Assembly (NCBI RefSeq): GCF_003205575.1
Contig: NZ_PYBW01000038.1
Location: forward strand, 1-64,000
Origin: Streptomyces tateyamensis
Lineage (GTDB): Bacteria; Actinomycetota; Actinomycetes; Streptomycetales; Streptomycetaceae
DNA: 64,000 bases
Reading direction: 5' to 3'
Made by a program: the position numbers and the translations under genes. Below are positions 1-8,906 of this stretch, piece by piece. The notes under the pieces were generated by a model. The model was given only the letters and a program-made list of their open reading frames with translations. It had not been told where the DNA came from and made no database searches. The stretch's first letter is position 1; every line of letters starts with the position of its first letter.

Positions 1-59
1 GGGGGGGGGGGGGCGGGCGGTCGCCGCTCCCCCGCCCCGTGGCGCTGGGGTCAGGAAGC

Positions 60-510
60 TCAGGAGACGTTGAGCGCGGTGTCGTCGATGACGAAGCTGG
101 TCTGCTGGCTGCTGTCCTCGGTGCCGGTGAACTTCAGCGTCACGGTCTGGCCGGCGTAGGAGGAGAGGTCGAAGCTCTTCTGTACGTAGCCGGTGGCGGC
201 GTTGACGTTGGAGTAGGTGGCGAGGGTGGTGGTGTTGGCGGTCACCGCGAGCTTGTCGTAGGCGGTCGAACCGGTTTCGGCGGTGTCGATGTGCAGCCAG
301 AAGCTGAAGGTGGCCTTGCAGCCGGCCGGGATGGTGACGGTCTGCGAGAGGGTGTCGGTGTGGGCGGAGCCGTAGCCGTCCAGCCAGGCCTTCCAGCTGC
401 CGGAGTGGGCGGCCTCGGAGGAGCTGTTGTCGACCACCCCGCTGCTGGCGGTCCACGGCGGGGCGCTGCCGGTCTCGAAGCCGGCGTTGCCGAGCAGTTG
501 GCCGGCGGTG
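60..510 (-). repeat. Copy A of a shared C-terminal-domain repeat
   Basis: This is the 3' end of the phosphoesterase gene. It matches 29281-29731 in the same orientation at an offset of 29221 bp. By eye the two copies share well over 90% of bases, with one block of more than 100 bp that is identical, covering residues around [18 protein letters not shown]. The encoded domain looks like a jelly-roll carbohydrate or surface-binding module. Confidence 0.9.
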
Positions 511-1670
511 CAGCCGCCGCCCCCGGCGGGGTTGACGGTCCAGCTGAAGGTGGTGGAGCCGGTGGGTCCGGTGGAGTCCGTGGCGGTGGCGGTCACGGAG
601 TACGTGCCCGCGGTGCTGGGAGTGCCGGTGATCAGGCCGCCGGCGCTGATCGACAGGCCGGCGGGCAGTCCGGTGGCGGACCAGGCGAGGGTGCCGCCGG
701 CGGTGTCGGTGGCGGCCAACTGCAGGGAGGCGGCGGTGCCGGCGGTGCCGGTCTGCGCACCGGGGTTGGTCACGGTGACGCTGCCGCTGGTGCCGGTGGT
801 CCAGGCGTCGGTGACGGGGGCGGCCTGGGCGGCGGAGCCGGCGTAGGGCAGCCCGTACATGTCCTCGATGGTGCGCAGGACGCCGAAGTGGTCGAGGTGC
901 TCACCGTACGTGCCGGTCTTCACCGACTGGCCGTTGAACAGGGTGGTGATCTGGTTGGCCGAGGTGGAGCTGTCGTCCTCGTCGAAGGTGGTGATGAGCA
1001 GACTGTTGTGGGTCTTGGCCCACTGGGCGTAGGCGTCCAGGTGGGTCCTGAACCAGGTGTCGCCGGTGGAGATGGAGCAGTCGTGGATGTCGTTGCACAG
1101 GTTGGGGACGACCCAGGAGACGGTGGGCAGCTGGGTGAAGTCGGTGGGGAAGGCCGAGAACGGCTGGTTGTCGGCGGTGGGGACGTTGCTGAAGTTGACC
1201 CAGGGGTTGTGCTTGCGGGCGTATTTGCCGCTGGTGCAGGCGGTGGAGCCGGCCGAGGGCAGGTCCTCGGAGTAGCCCTTGAAGGTGAGGCCCTTGGCGA
1301 TGAGTTGGGCGCCCTCGTTGTCGGTGCTGAAGGTGTGGGGGCAGGAGTCGTCGGTGACGCCCTGGTTGGAGCCGGAGAACAGGTCGAGGTAGTTCGGCTC
1401 GCTGGGGTGCTCGATGGCGTGGGAGTCGGTGAAGTTGGCGCCGCTGGTGGCGAGCTGGTTGAAGTAGGGGGCTTGGGAGTTGCCGATGATCGAGCTCTCC
1501 GAGGTGTTCTCGAAGATGACCAGCACCACGTGGTCGGGGCGCGGCACCCCGGCGGCGGCCAGGGCGGGCGTGGCGGCGGTGACCGAGCTGATGCCGGTGA
1601 CACTGGTCACCAGGCCGCAGAGCAGGCCGAGGGTGGCGGCCAGGCGGGTGGCCGGACGTGGCAGACGCAA
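60..1670 (-). CDS. Secreted phosphoesterase with Ig-like and C-terminal binding domain
   Basis: Predicted exported acid phosphatase/phospholipase-type phosphoesterase (PF04185-like). The chosen start is a TTG preceded by GAGGAG at 6 nt, giving 536 aa and a clean signal peptide ([16 protein letters not shown], cleavage near ALAAAG); an ATG at 1733 has no ribosome site. The catalytic domain starts with [18 protein letters not shown] and contains [14 protein letters not shown] and the late TFDEDDSS metal-site segment. It is followed by a putative-Ig repeat (about residues 300-385) and a roughly 140-residue C-terminal domain starting at [17 protein letters not shown]. That last domain is almost identical at DNA level to the end of the S53 peptidase gene at 29281. 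Family assignment is firm; the substrate (phosphate ester or phospholipid) is not readable. Confidence 0.85.
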   Translation of the reverse strand: MRLPRPATRLAATLGLLCGLVTSVTGISSVTAATPALAAAGVPRPDHVVLVIFENTSESSIIGNSQAPYFNQLATSGANFTDSHAIEHPSEPNYLDLFSGSNQGVTDDSCPHTFSTDNEGAQLIAKGLTFKGYSEDLPSAGSTACTSGKYARKHNPWVNFSNVPTADNQPFSAFPTDFTQLPTVSWVVPNLCNDIHDCSISTGDTWFRTHLDAYAQWAKTHNSLLITTFDEDDSSTSANQITTLFNGQSVKTGTYGEHLDHFGVLRTIEDMYGLPYAGSAAQAAPVTDAWTTGTSGSVTVTNPGAQTGTAGTAASLQLAATDTAGGTLAWSATGLPAGLSISAGGLITGTPSTAGTYSVTATATDSTGPTGSTTFSWTVNPAGGGGCTAGQLLGNAGFETGSAPPWTASSGVVDNSSSEAAHSGSWKAWLDGYGSAHTDTLSQTVTIPAGCKATFSFWLHIDTAETGSTAYDKLAVTANTTTLATYSNVNAATGYVQKSFDLSSYAGQTVTLKFTGTEDSSQQTSFVIDDTALNVS

Positions 1671-1688
1671 CGCGGACTCCTCGAAGAG

Positions 1689-1713
1689 GCGGATGATGAT
1701 TGCCATCATTCGC
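1689..1713. promoter_or_regulatory. 25-bp near-perfect dyad upstream of the phosphoesterase
   Basis: The arms GCGGATGATG and CATCATTCGC (9 of 10 positions symmetric) flank a 5-bp spacer and end 18 bp upstream of the TTG start. The position, at or just after the transcription start, suits a repressor operator. The ATGAT core is loosely like Fur/Zur-family sites, but I cannot assign a regulator. No convincing pair of PHO-box repeats is visible next to it. Confidence 0.45.
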
Positions 1714-1826
1714 AATTGACGGTGTTCACACAAGATGCGCTGTTGCGAACGCCATGCGAATTCCCGCTCTCCGAGGAGTACTTGATCTTCCGCTGGAGGT
1801 TGTTGACGCAGGAGCGGCCGACGGTG

Positions 1827-2807
1827 TCAGGCCGGCCGGGCCAGCGAGAGGCCGAACCTCCCCTCCGAGTCGGTCCACCACTCGTGCAGCGCGAAGCCGG
1901 CTGCCGCCAGCTCGGCGGCCACCCCCTCGCGGCGGAACTTGGCCGAGATCTCGGTGCGCAGCTCCTCGCCGGCCGCGAAGTCCACCGTCAGCTCCACGCC
2001 GGGGATGGCGACCTGCTGCGTCCGGGTCGAGCGCAGCCGCATCTCGATCCACTCCCGCTCGGCGTCCCAGCGCGCGACGTGCTCGAAGGCCTCCGGGTCG
2101 AAGGTGGCCTCCAGCTCCCGGTCCAGCACGTTGAGCAGGTTCTTGTTGAACTCGGCGGTCACCCCGGCCGCGTCGTCGTAGGCGGCGACCAGCACGGCCG
2201 GGTCCTTGACCAGGTCGGTACCGAGCAGCACTGCGTCCTCGGGTGCCAGTTCGGCCCGCAGCGCGGTCAGGAACCGGGCCCGCTCGGCGGGGGTGAAGTT
2301 GCCCAGCGTGCCGCCGAGGAAGACCACCAGGCGCGGCCCGGGCGCCGAACGCGGCAGCCCCAGCTCGGCGGTGAAGTCGGAGACCACTCCGTGCACCGAC
2401 AACCCGGGGTAGTCGAGCGTCAGTTGCTCACCGGCCTCGCGCAGTGCGCTCTCGCTCACGTCCACCGGGACGTAGGCGTCCAGGGTGCCCAGCCCACGCA
2501 GCGCGTCCAGCAGCAGCCGGGTCTTCTCCGAGGAGCCGGAGCCCAGTTCGACCAGGGTGCGGGCCCGGGTGGCCGCGGCCACCGCTCCCGCCCGCTCAGT
2601 CAGGATGGCCCGCTCGGCCCGGGTCGGGTAGTACTCGGGCAGCCGGGTGATGTCCTCGAACAGCTCGCTGCCCCGTTTGTCGTAGAACCACTTCGGCGGC
2701 AGCCACTTGTCGTCGGCGGTCAGCCCGGTGCGCACGTCCTCGCGCAGCGCTCGGGCGAAGTGGTCGGCCGGGAGCAGCCGGGTGAGTTCGAAGCTGGTCA
2801 TCGTCAA
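1827..2807 (-). CDS. egtD: Histidine N-alpha-methyltransferase EgtD
   Basis: Trimethylates L-histidine to hercynine with three S-adenosylmethionine, the first step of ergothioneine biosynthesis. At 326 aa the length is normal for EgtD. The SAM site is visible as LVELGSGSSEKTRLLLDAL, followed by the FLGGTLGNFTP segment with the histidine-binding Asn; PPKWFYDKRGSELFE near the N-terminus is typical. It is the last gene of egtA-egtB-egtC-egtD on the minus strand, 10 bp after egtC, so co-transcription is very likely. No egtE-type lyase gene is present in the cluster. Confidence 0.95.
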   Translation of the reverse strand: MTMTSFELTRLLPADHFARALREDVRTGLTADDKWLPPKWFYDKRGSELFEDITRLPEYYPTRAERAILTERAGAVAAATRARTLVELGSGSSEKTRLLLDALRGLGTLDAYVPVDVSESALREAGEQLTLDYPGLSVHGVVSDFTAELGLPRSAPGPRLVVFLGGTLGNFTPAERARFLTALRAELAPEDAVLLGTDLVKDPAVLVAAYDDAAGVTAEFNKNLLNVLDRELEATFDPEAFEHVARWDAEREWIEMRLRSTRTQQVAIPGVELTVDFAAGEELRTEISAKFRREGVAAELAAAGFALHEWWTDSEGRFGLSLARPA

Positions 2808-2817
2808 CGGGTTCCTC

Positions 2818-3573
2818 TCAGGCGGCGGTGGTGAGATCGAGCGGGCGGACCGTCACCGCGTCGGGCGTGGCCAGCACGACGGAGCGGTCGGGCACCGGGG
2901 TCCAGCCGGGGCCGTCGTCGCCGGGTTCGGAGGCGACCAGCACCGAGCGGCCGAGCTCCAGGCGGTGGAAGAGGGTGTCGCCCCAGACGGTCGCGGCGAT
3001 CACCCGCCCGTCGGTGACGAGCAGGTTGAGCCGGGCGCTGGTGCGGTCGGCCACCTCGGCGACGGTGTCGGCCAGTGCGCCGCCCACCTCCTGGCCCGCT
3101 CGCAGCCGGCGCCGCAGCAGCGCCCAGACCAGTGCCGAGTCGCAGCGCGCCTCCAGCGTGAGCAGGTCGGCCGGTGCCAGCAGTTCGGCCAGCGTGCCGA
3201 GCGCGCTCGGCCAGCCGGCCAGCGCGCCGTTGTGGCTGAACAGCCAGCCGTCGCCGGCGTAGGGGGCGGCCGCGGACTGCTCGGCGCTGGTGCCCGCGGT
3301 GGCCGAGCGGACCGCCGCCAGCAGCGCGGGGGTGCGCAGCACCCGGGCCAGGTCCAGCAGGTTCTCGTCGGCCCAGATCGGCACCGCGCGGCGGTAGCGG
3401 GCCGGCACCGGGTCGCCCGGGGCGAACCAGCCCAGGCCGAAGCCGTCGGCGTTGACCGTGCCGTGCCTCTGCAGCCGCGGCGCCCAGGACTGGCGGTACA
3501 GGCCGTACGGCGGCTCGACGATCACCTCGGCCGGGCTCACCGGCTCGCCGAGGTAGGCGAGGTGTCGGCACAT
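2818..3573 (-). CDS. egtC: Gamma-glutamyl-hercynylcysteine sulfoxide amidohydrolase EgtC
   Basis: Class II (Ntn) glutamine-amidotransferase-fold hydrolase that removes the glutamyl group from gamma-glutamyl hercynylcysteine sulfoxide. The protein begins MCRHLAYLG, so Cys2 becomes the N-terminal nucleophile after Met removal. GWLFSHNGALAGW and ARCDSALVWALL are family segments. The ATG overlaps the egtB stop (TGATG), which indicates translational coupling and fixes the start. 251 aa is the normal length. Confidence 0.94.
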   Translation of the reverse strand: MCRHLAYLGEPVSPAEVIVEPPYGLYRQSWAPRLQRHGTVNADGFGLGWFAPGDPVPARYRRAVPIWADENLLDLARVLRTPALLAAVRSATAGTSAEQSAAAPYAGDGWLFSHNGALAGWPSALGTLAELLAPADLLTLEARCDSALVWALLRRRLRAGQEVGGALADTVAEVADRTSARLNLLVTDGRVIAATVWGDTLFHRLELGRSVLVASEPGDDGPGWTPVPDRSVVLATPDAVTVRPLDLTTAA

Positions 3574-4931
3574 CAGGAGCCGTCCAGGTCACGGGCGGTG
3601 CGAAAGCCCGCGAAGATCTGGCGGCGGACCGGGTAGTCCCAGTTGCGGAAGGTGCCCCGGCAGGCCACCGGGTCCACCGCGAAGCTGCCGCCGCGCAGCA
3701 CCTTGTACTCGCCCGCCTGTCCCGGCTCGGGGAAGAAGACCTCCGAGTACTCCCGGTACGGCCAGGCCCTGAAGCCCGGGTACGGGGTGAAGTCGCTGGC
3801 CGTCCACTCCCACACGTCGCCGATCAACTGCCGCACCCCCAGCGCCGAGGCGCCCTCGGGGTAGCTGCCCACCTCGGCCGGCTGCAGGTGGCGCTGGCCC
3901 AGGTTGGCGTGCTGCGCCCCGGGCGGCTCGTCGCCCCACGGGAAGCGGCGCGAGCGGCCGCTGACCGGGTCGAACCGGGCCGCCGTCTCCCACTCGGCCT
4001 CGGTGGGCAGCCGCCGCCCGGCCCAGCGGGCGTAGGCCTCGGCCTCGTAGAAGGTCACGTGCAGCACCGGCTCGTTCGGCGGCACCGGCTCGGTACGCCC
4101 GAACCGGCGGCGCAGCCAGACCCCGTCCTGGCGGGTCCAGAAGAGCGGCGCCGTCAGGTCGGCCGCCTGCCGGTGCTCCCAGCCCGCCGCGCTCCACCAG
4201 CGCGGCTGCTGGTAGCCGCCGTCGGCGAGGAAGCGCTGGTAGTCGGCGTTGCTCACCGGGACCGTGTCGATGGCGAAGGCGGGCAGGTCCACCTGGTGGG
4301 CCGGGCGCTCGTTGTCCAGCGCCCAGGGCTCGGTGTCGGTGCCCATGGTGAACGGCCCGGCGGGCACCACCACTTCGGCGGGCAGCCGGTCCGCCGGTGC
4401 GGGCGCGGGAGCCGGTGCGGTGAGCACCGCCTCGCCCCGGCGCAGCTGATGGGTGATCAGCATGGTCTCGTCGTGCTGCTGTTCGTGCTGGGCGATCAGG
4501 CCGAAGGCGAAGCCGGCCGCCAGCAGCGGGGTGCCGGTCAGGCTCACACCCGCCAGCAGGTCGAGCACCCGGCCGCGCACCTCGGCGGCGTAGGCGCGCG
4601 CCTCGGCGGGCGGCAGCAGTGGCAGCGTGGGGCGCTCGGCGCGCGGGTGCTCGAAGGCGTCGTAGAGCGGGTCGATCTCGGGGTGCATCGGGTCCCGGCC
4701 GCCGACGTTGCGCAGCAGCCAGAGCTCCTCCTGGTTCCCGATGTGCGCCAGGTCCCAGACCAGCGGGGACATCAGGCGGGAGTGCTGGGCCGTCAGTTCG
4801 CCGTCGTCCACGCAGTCGGTCAGGCCCCGGGTGCGGTCCCGGGCGGTCAGCAGCCGGGCGGCGATGGCCTCGCGCAACTGCTCGTCGGTCAGCTCGAGAG
4901 TCAGCTCGGGGTGGGCGGGCGGGTTCAGCAC
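3573..4931 (-). CDS. egtB: Hercynine oxygenase (sulfoxide synthase) EgtB
   Basis: Iron-dependent enzyme that joins gamma-glutamylcysteine to hercynine with O2. The real start is the GTG at 4931, preceded by AGGAGG at 7 nt and overlapping the egtA stop; the open frame upstream is only a shadow of egtA. The 452-aa product has a DinB-like N-terminal half with DLAHIGNQEE (His63) and the HX3HXE iron motif (His149, His153, HEQQHDE). A formylglycine-generating-enzyme-like half follows, starting near VPAGPFTMGTDTEPW and ending with VLRGGSFAVDPVACRGTFRN. Confidence 0.95.
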   Translation of the reverse strand: MLNPPAHPELTLELTDEQLREAIAARLLTARDRTRGLTDCVDDGELTAQHSRLMSPLVWDLAHIGNQEELWLLRNVGGRDPMHPEIDPLYDAFEHPRAERPTLPLLPPAEARAYAAEVRGRVLDLLAGVSLTGTPLLAAGFAFGLIAQHEQQHDETMLITHQLRRGEAVLTAPAPAPAPADRLPAEVVVPAGPFTMGTDTEPWALDNERPAHQVDLPAFAIDTVPVSNADYQRFLADGGYQQPRWWSAAGWEHRQAADLTAPLFWTRQDGVWLRRRFGRTEPVPPNEPVLHVTFYEAEAYARWAGRRLPTEAEWETAARFDPVSGRSRRFPWGDEPPGAQHANLGQRHLQPAEVGSYPEGASALGVRQLIGDVWEWTASDFTPYPGFRAWPYREYSEVFFPEPGQAGEYKVLRGGSFAVDPVACRGTFRNWDYPVRRQIFAGFRTARDLDGS

Positions 4932-6256
4932 GGTGCGTCCTCCTGGCGAGCGGCGCCGTCGAGCAGGTCGTCGGCCGGACATCGGCCCCTGGCGGTGTAG
5001 CGGTCGGCGAACTCGGCCAGGGTGGCGCGCGCCGGTTCGTCGCGGCCGGTGCGCCCGAGCGCGGCGTCGGCGGCCGCGAAGCAGCCCAGCGCCGCGCGGC
5101 GCAGCAGCGGATCGGCCACCGCACGGGTGGCGGCCCTGGTCCAGGCGGGGCCGCGCGGCCCGGGCTCGGTGACCGCCGAGGCGAGCGGCTCCAGGGCCTC
5201 CAGTGCGGCCTCGGTCGCCCGGTGGTCGGCGAACAGCGCCGCGGTCAGCGCGGCCGGCGCCACCCAGCCGTCGCCCGGCTGCGCGTCGATCATGCGCAGC
5301 TCCAGGTACCCGCGCGGGCGCACCGGCGGGAAGAGCGTGGTCAGGTGGTACTCCAGGTCGGCCAGGGTGGGCCGCTCGGCCGGCGGGCGGCGCAGCCAGG
5401 CGCGGAAGGTCAGCCCGGCCGGCGCGCTCCACGGCGCGGGCGCCGGGCGGCGCACGCAGAGCACCTGGGCGTCCAGCACGTAGCGCGCCCAGGCCTCGCG
5501 CGGGTCGCACTCGGGGGCGGTGGGGGCCAGCGTGCGGCTGGGGTCCATCCTCGACCAGACGGCCTGGCGGGTGGACCGGTAGCCGGTCGGCCGCCCGTCC
5601 AGCAGCGGCGAGTTGGCGAAGGCGGCGACCAGCACCGGACCGAGCCGGTGGGCCAGCAGCCAGCGCTCGCGGAAGCCCGCGCTGCCGGGCCGGTCGGTGC
5701 CGGAGTCCAGGCAGACCTGGGTGGAGGCGGTGGCGCACATCATGATCTTGCCCCAGGGACCGGACCTGCCGAAGTACTCCTCCATCGCCAGATAGCGCGG
5801 CTGACGCAAAGTCACCTGCCGCGGCCGGGGGTGGAGTTCGGTACCGTAGCCGGCGAGGGTCAGGCCCTGGGCGGTGAAGGCGGCGCGCAGCGTGTCCAGC
5901 TCCTGTGCGGTGGTCGCCAGGCAGTCGGCCAGGTCCGCGGCGGCCGGGGAGCTGAGCTCGACCTGGCCGCCGGGCTCGCGGGTGATCCGGGAGCCCAGGG
6001 GGAGCAGTGGCCGGTCGGGGGACAGGTGCAGCGCGGCGAGCGCGGCGTCCACCCGGTCGGGGGAGGGGGCACGGTGCGGTTGCTGGGCGTCGTGGACGAA
6101 CCATTCGAGCTCGACGCCCACCCGACCGGGCGGCCCGATCTTGAAGCAGGTGGAGGCGACGTAGACCTCGGCCGAGTTCTCGGTCAGCGGGGTCACCGTC
6201 GGCGGTGCCTGCGGCTCGTTGTCGAGGGGCGAGCTCGACGGTCGTACCAGGTTCAC
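4925..6256 (-). CDS. egtA: Glutamate-cysteine ligase EgtA
   Basis: ATP-dependent ligase that makes gamma-glutamylcysteine, the sulfur donor for EgtB. 443 aa from a GTG start with GAGGA upstream. GshA/GCS2-family signatures include VGVELEWFVHDAQQPHR at the N-terminus, YRSTRQAVWSRMDPSRT and the later RPRGYLELRMIDAQPGD. First gene of the egt operon, with 7-bp overlap onto egtB. The promoter must lie in 6257-6400, shared with the divergent tetR gene, but no clear -35/-10 could be singled out for egtA. Confidence 0.93.
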   Translation of the reverse strand: MNLVRPSSSPLDNEPQAPPTVTPLTENSAEVYVASTCFKIGPPGRVGVELEWFVHDAQQPHRAPSPDRVDAALAALHLSPDRPLLPLGSRITREPGGQVELSSPAAADLADCLATTAQELDTLRAAFTAQGLTLAGYGTELHPRPRQVTLRQPRYLAMEEYFGRSGPWGKIMMCATASTQVCLDSGTDRPGSAGFRERWLLAHRLGPVLVAAFANSPLLDGRPTGYRSTRQAVWSRMDPSRTLAPTAPECDPREAWARYVLDAQVLCVRRPAPAPWSAPAGLTFRAWLRRPPAERPTLADLEYHLTTLFPPVRPRGYLELRMIDAQPGDGWVAPAALTAALFADHRATEAALEALEPLASAVTEPGPRGPAWTRAATRAVADPLLRRAALGCFAAADAALGRTGRDEPARATLAEFADRYTARGRCPADDLLDGAARQEDAPC

Positions 6257-6386
6257 TGCATCACGTCCTCATGATCATCAGTGGCATGGCCCCGTCCTTC
6301 CTGCCCAGTCTGCGGCGGGTCACACGGGCTTGCCAGTGGCGTGATGCGGGTCACAGGCGAAGAAAAGTCCAGGAACCGGAAATATC

Positions 6387-6441
6387 CGGGGACGCTCTCC
6401 CCGTTTGGAGTACAGTCGAAGGAAGTGGGGAGCTTGTCCCC
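6387..6441. promoter_or_regulatory. Tandem TetR-type operator
   Basis: Two similar palindromes lie 24 bp apart. The first, 6387-6403, has arms CGGGGA and TCCCCG around CGCTC. The second, 6427-6441, has arms GGGGA and TCCCC around GCTTG. Both are followed by a GTT. They lie just upstream of the tetR start at 6474, and TACAGT at 6411-6416 between them could be a -10. GGGGA-N5-TCCCC resembles sites used by TetR repressors of drug exporters; binding by the adjacent TetR is inferred. Confidence 0.7.
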
Positions 6442-6473
6442 GTTACCGCCCGACCACTGAGAGGAGCGCAGCA

Positions 6474-7151
6474 ATGGAAACCCTGGTGCCCCAGCCTCCG
6501 CTGGACGACCGCCCGCCGGTCCGCCCCGCCGCGCCCCGGCTCCGGGCGGATGCCACCCGAAACCGCGAGCGGATCCTGGCCGCCGCTCGGGAGCTGTTCG
6601 TCGAGGTCGGCGTCGACGTACCGATGGACGAGATCGCCCGCCGGGCCGGCGTCGGCAACGCCACCGTCTACCGCAACTTCCCCGACCGGGCGGCGCTGGC
6701 CCAGCAGGTCGCGCTCTCGGTCTTGGACCGGATCCTGGTCCGGGCCCGCGAGGCGCAGTTCGAGCCGGACGCCTTCGCGGCCCTGTGCCGCTTCGTCCAC
6801 GCGGCGGCCGACGAGCGGGTCGGCGCGCTGTGCACGCTGCTCTCCGAGCACGTCGCGCTGCACGCCGACGACGAGCTGTTCGCGGTCAAGACCCTGCTCG
6901 ACGGCGCGGTCCAGTCCCTGATGGACCGGGCCCAGCAGGCCGGCACCATGCGCACCGACGTGGCCCCCGGCGACGTCTTCGTGGCCCTGGCCCGGCTGAC
7001 CCGACCGCTGCCCGGCTCGCAGTGCCTGGCGCACGACGAGTCGATGTTCGTCCACCGCCACCTCGCCCTGTTCCTCGACGGGCTGCGGGCCGCCGGCTGC
7101 TCCGAGCTGCCCGGCCGGCCCATCACGTTGGAGGAACTGCGGCGCCCATGA
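6474..7151 (+). CDS. TetR-family repressor of the adjacent exporter
   Basis: 225-aa regulator; the ATG at 6474 has GAGGAG at 7 nt. The N-terminal helix-turn-helix is clear (RERILAAARELFVEVGVDV, then DEIARRAGVGNATVYRNF). The C-terminal ligand domain is of the type paired with DHA2 exporters. The gene lies 101 bp upstream of the exporter on the same strand and downstream of two GGGGA-N5-TCCCC palindromes, which suggests autoregulation and drug-responsive derepression of both genes. Ligand unknown. Confidence 0.9.
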   Translation: METLVPQPPLDDRPPVRPAAPRLRADATRNRERILAAARELFVEVGVDVPMDEIARRAGVGNATVYRNFPDRAALAQQVALSVLDRILVRAREAQFEPDAFAALCRFVHAAADERVGALCTLLSEHVALHADDELFAVKTLLDGAVQSLMDRAQQAGTMRTDVAPGDVFVALARLTRPLPGSQCLAHDESMFVHRHLALFLDGLRAAGCSELPGRPITLEELRRP

Positions 7152-7252
7152 CCCGCAGCGGCCGCCGGGCCGTCTCCTGAACTTCACCCGGACGTGAATC
7201 CATCGCGTCCGACTGCTCAGCACCGATCTCCTGCCGTTAGGTGAGTACACCC

Positions 7253-8743
7253 ATGTCTCAAGTGGCCCCCCAGGCCGACCAGAACCGCTGGAAGGCGCTC
7301 GCGTTCATCGCGCTCGCCCAGCTGATGGTGGTGCTCGACGCCACCATCGTGAACATCGCGCTGCCCTCGGCCCAGAAGTCGCTCGGCTTCTCCGACACCA
7401 ACCGCTCCTGGGTGATCACCGCCTACGCGCTGGCCTTCGGTGGCCTGCTGCTGTTCGGCGGCCGGATCGCCGACCTGTGGGGCCGCCGCCGCACCTTCAT
7501 CGTCGGCCTGGTCGGCTTCGCGGCCGCCTCCGCCATCGGTGGTGCCTCGCAGAACTTCGGGATGCTGGTCGGCGCCCGTGCGCTGCAGGGCGTCTTCGGC
7601 GCGCTGCTGGCCCCCGCCGCGCTCTCGCTGCTGACGGTGATGTTCACCGACGCTCACGAGCGGGCCAAGGCCTTCGGCATCTACGGCGCGGTCGCCGGTG
7701 GCGGTGGCGCCATCGGCCTGATCCTCGGCGGCGTGCTGACCGAGTACCTGAACTGGCGCTGGACCTTCTACATCAACGTGCCGTTCGCGATCCTCGCGGT
7801 GGCCGGCGCGATCATGGTGATCCGCGAGCCGGCCGGCGGGCTCAACCGCAACCGGCTGGACATCCCCGGCGTGCTGCTGGTCTCCAGCGGCCTGGTCGCG
7901 CTGGTCTACGGCTTCACCAAGGCCGCCGAGACCAGCTGGAGCAACGGCACCACGATCGGCCTGTTCGTGGCCGCGGCCGTGCTGCTGGCCGCCTTCGTGG
8001 CCGTCGAGGCCCGGGTCAAGGCCCCGCTGCTGCCGCTGCGCGTGGTGCTCGACCGCAACCGCGGCGGCTCCTACCTGGCGCTGGGCCTGGCCATCATCGG
8101 CATGTTCGGTCTGTTCCTGTTCCTGACCTACTACATGCAGAACATCCTGCGGTACTCCCCGGTGATGACCGGCGTGGCCTTCCTGCCGATGGTGGTCGGC
8201 ATGATCACCGGCTCCACCCAGATCGGTGCCCGCCTGATGAACCGCGTCCCGGCCCGGTACCTGATGGCGCCCGGCTTCCTGGTCGCCGCGGCCGGCATGT
8301 CGATCCTGACCCAGATCAAGGTCGACTCGTCCTACTGGCTGATCCTGCCCGGCCTGGTCCTGATGGGTCTGGGCATGGGTACCGCGTTCATGCCGGCCAT
8401 GAGCCTGGCCACCTTCCGGGTGCGCCCGACCGACGCCGGTGTGGCCTCCGCGATGGTCAACACCTCGCAGCAGGTCGGCGGCGCGATCGGCACCGCGGCG
8501 CTGAGCACCGTGGCGACCGCCGCGACCAAGTCCTTCGTGCCGTCCAACCCGCACCTGCCGCCGCAGCTGCTCGCGGCCCAGGCACAGGTGCACGGCTTCG
8601 CCCACGCGATCTGGTGGTCCTTCGGCTTCCTGCTGGTGGCCGCCGTCCTGTCGGGGATCCTGCTCAACGGCGGCGGCGCGCAGAACCACCTGCCCGTCGG
8701 GGCCGACGGCGAGCTCGTCGACGTGCCGGTGATGGCGCACTGA
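7253..8743 (+). CDS. MFS drug exporter, DHA2 (EmrB/QacA) family
   Basis: 496-aa, about 14 membrane segments, proton-driven efflux permease. Motif D1 (DATIVNIALPSAQKSL), motif A (GGRIADLWGRRRTF) and motif C (GPxxGG-like GGGAIGLILGGVL) are all visible. The start at 7253 is preferred over the GTG at 7241 because AGGTGA lies 8 nt before it. A short dyad, TTCAC and GTGAA around six bases, sits at 7183-7198 between tetR and this gene. Transcription ends at a strong hairpin just after the stop. Confidence 0.92.
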   Translation: MSQVAPQADQNRWKALAFIALAQLMVVLDATIVNIALPSAQKSLGFSDTNRSWVITAYALAFGGLLLFGGRIADLWGRRRTFIVGLVGFAAASAIGGASQNFGMLVGARALQGVFGALLAPAALSLLTVMFTDAHERAKAFGIYGAVAGGGGAIGLILGGVLTEYLNWRWTFYINVPFAILAVAGAIMVIREPAGGLNRNRLDIPGVLLVSSGLVALVYGFTKAAETSWSNGTTIGLFVAAAVLLAAFVAVEARVKAPLLPLRVVLDRNRGGSYLALGLAIIGMFGLFLFLTYYMQNILRYSPVMTGVAFLPMVVGMITGSTQIGARLMNRVPARYLMAPGFLVAAAGMSILTQIKVDSSYWLILPGLVLMGLGMGTAFMPAMSLATFRVRPTDAGVASAMVNTSQQVGGAIGTAALSTVATAATKSFVPSNPHLPPQLLAAQAQVHGFAHAIWWSFGFLLVAAVLSGILLNGGGAQNHLPVGADGELVDVPVMAH

Positions 8744-8777
8744 CCGGCTGACACCTGCCGGCTGAGACAGGTCCTGG

Positions 8778-8822
8778 CGCCGAACGCCGCCCCTCCCGCA
8801 CCGGGAGGGGCGGCGTTCGGCG
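8778..8822. terminator. Perfect 20-bp-stem terminator hairpin
   Basis: The left arm (8778-8797) and right arm (8803-8822) are exact complements around a 5-nt GCACC loop. It lies 35 bp after the exporter stop. No U-tract follows, as is usual in these genomes. Confidence 0.85.
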
Positions 8823-8906
8823 TCGCGCGCCTTACTCGGTGGACAGTGCGCGAACGGGCGTGGTCTGCTCGCCTGACGACCCGTTCGCACCGAAGGAGCC
8901 CCCTGT

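Noticed and set aside
1..13. G13 run at the window edge
   Set aside because: Could be an assembly or repeat boundary, but with no upstream sequence nothing can be said.
1720..1760. PHO box at the phosphoesterase
   Set aside because: One GTTCACA is present but the second 11-bp repeat does not match; direct-repeat architecture absent.
39..2834. 931-codon plus-strand open frame
   Set aside because: Gly/Val-rich antisense shadow of the phosphoesterase and egtD genes; no start, ribosome site or domain.
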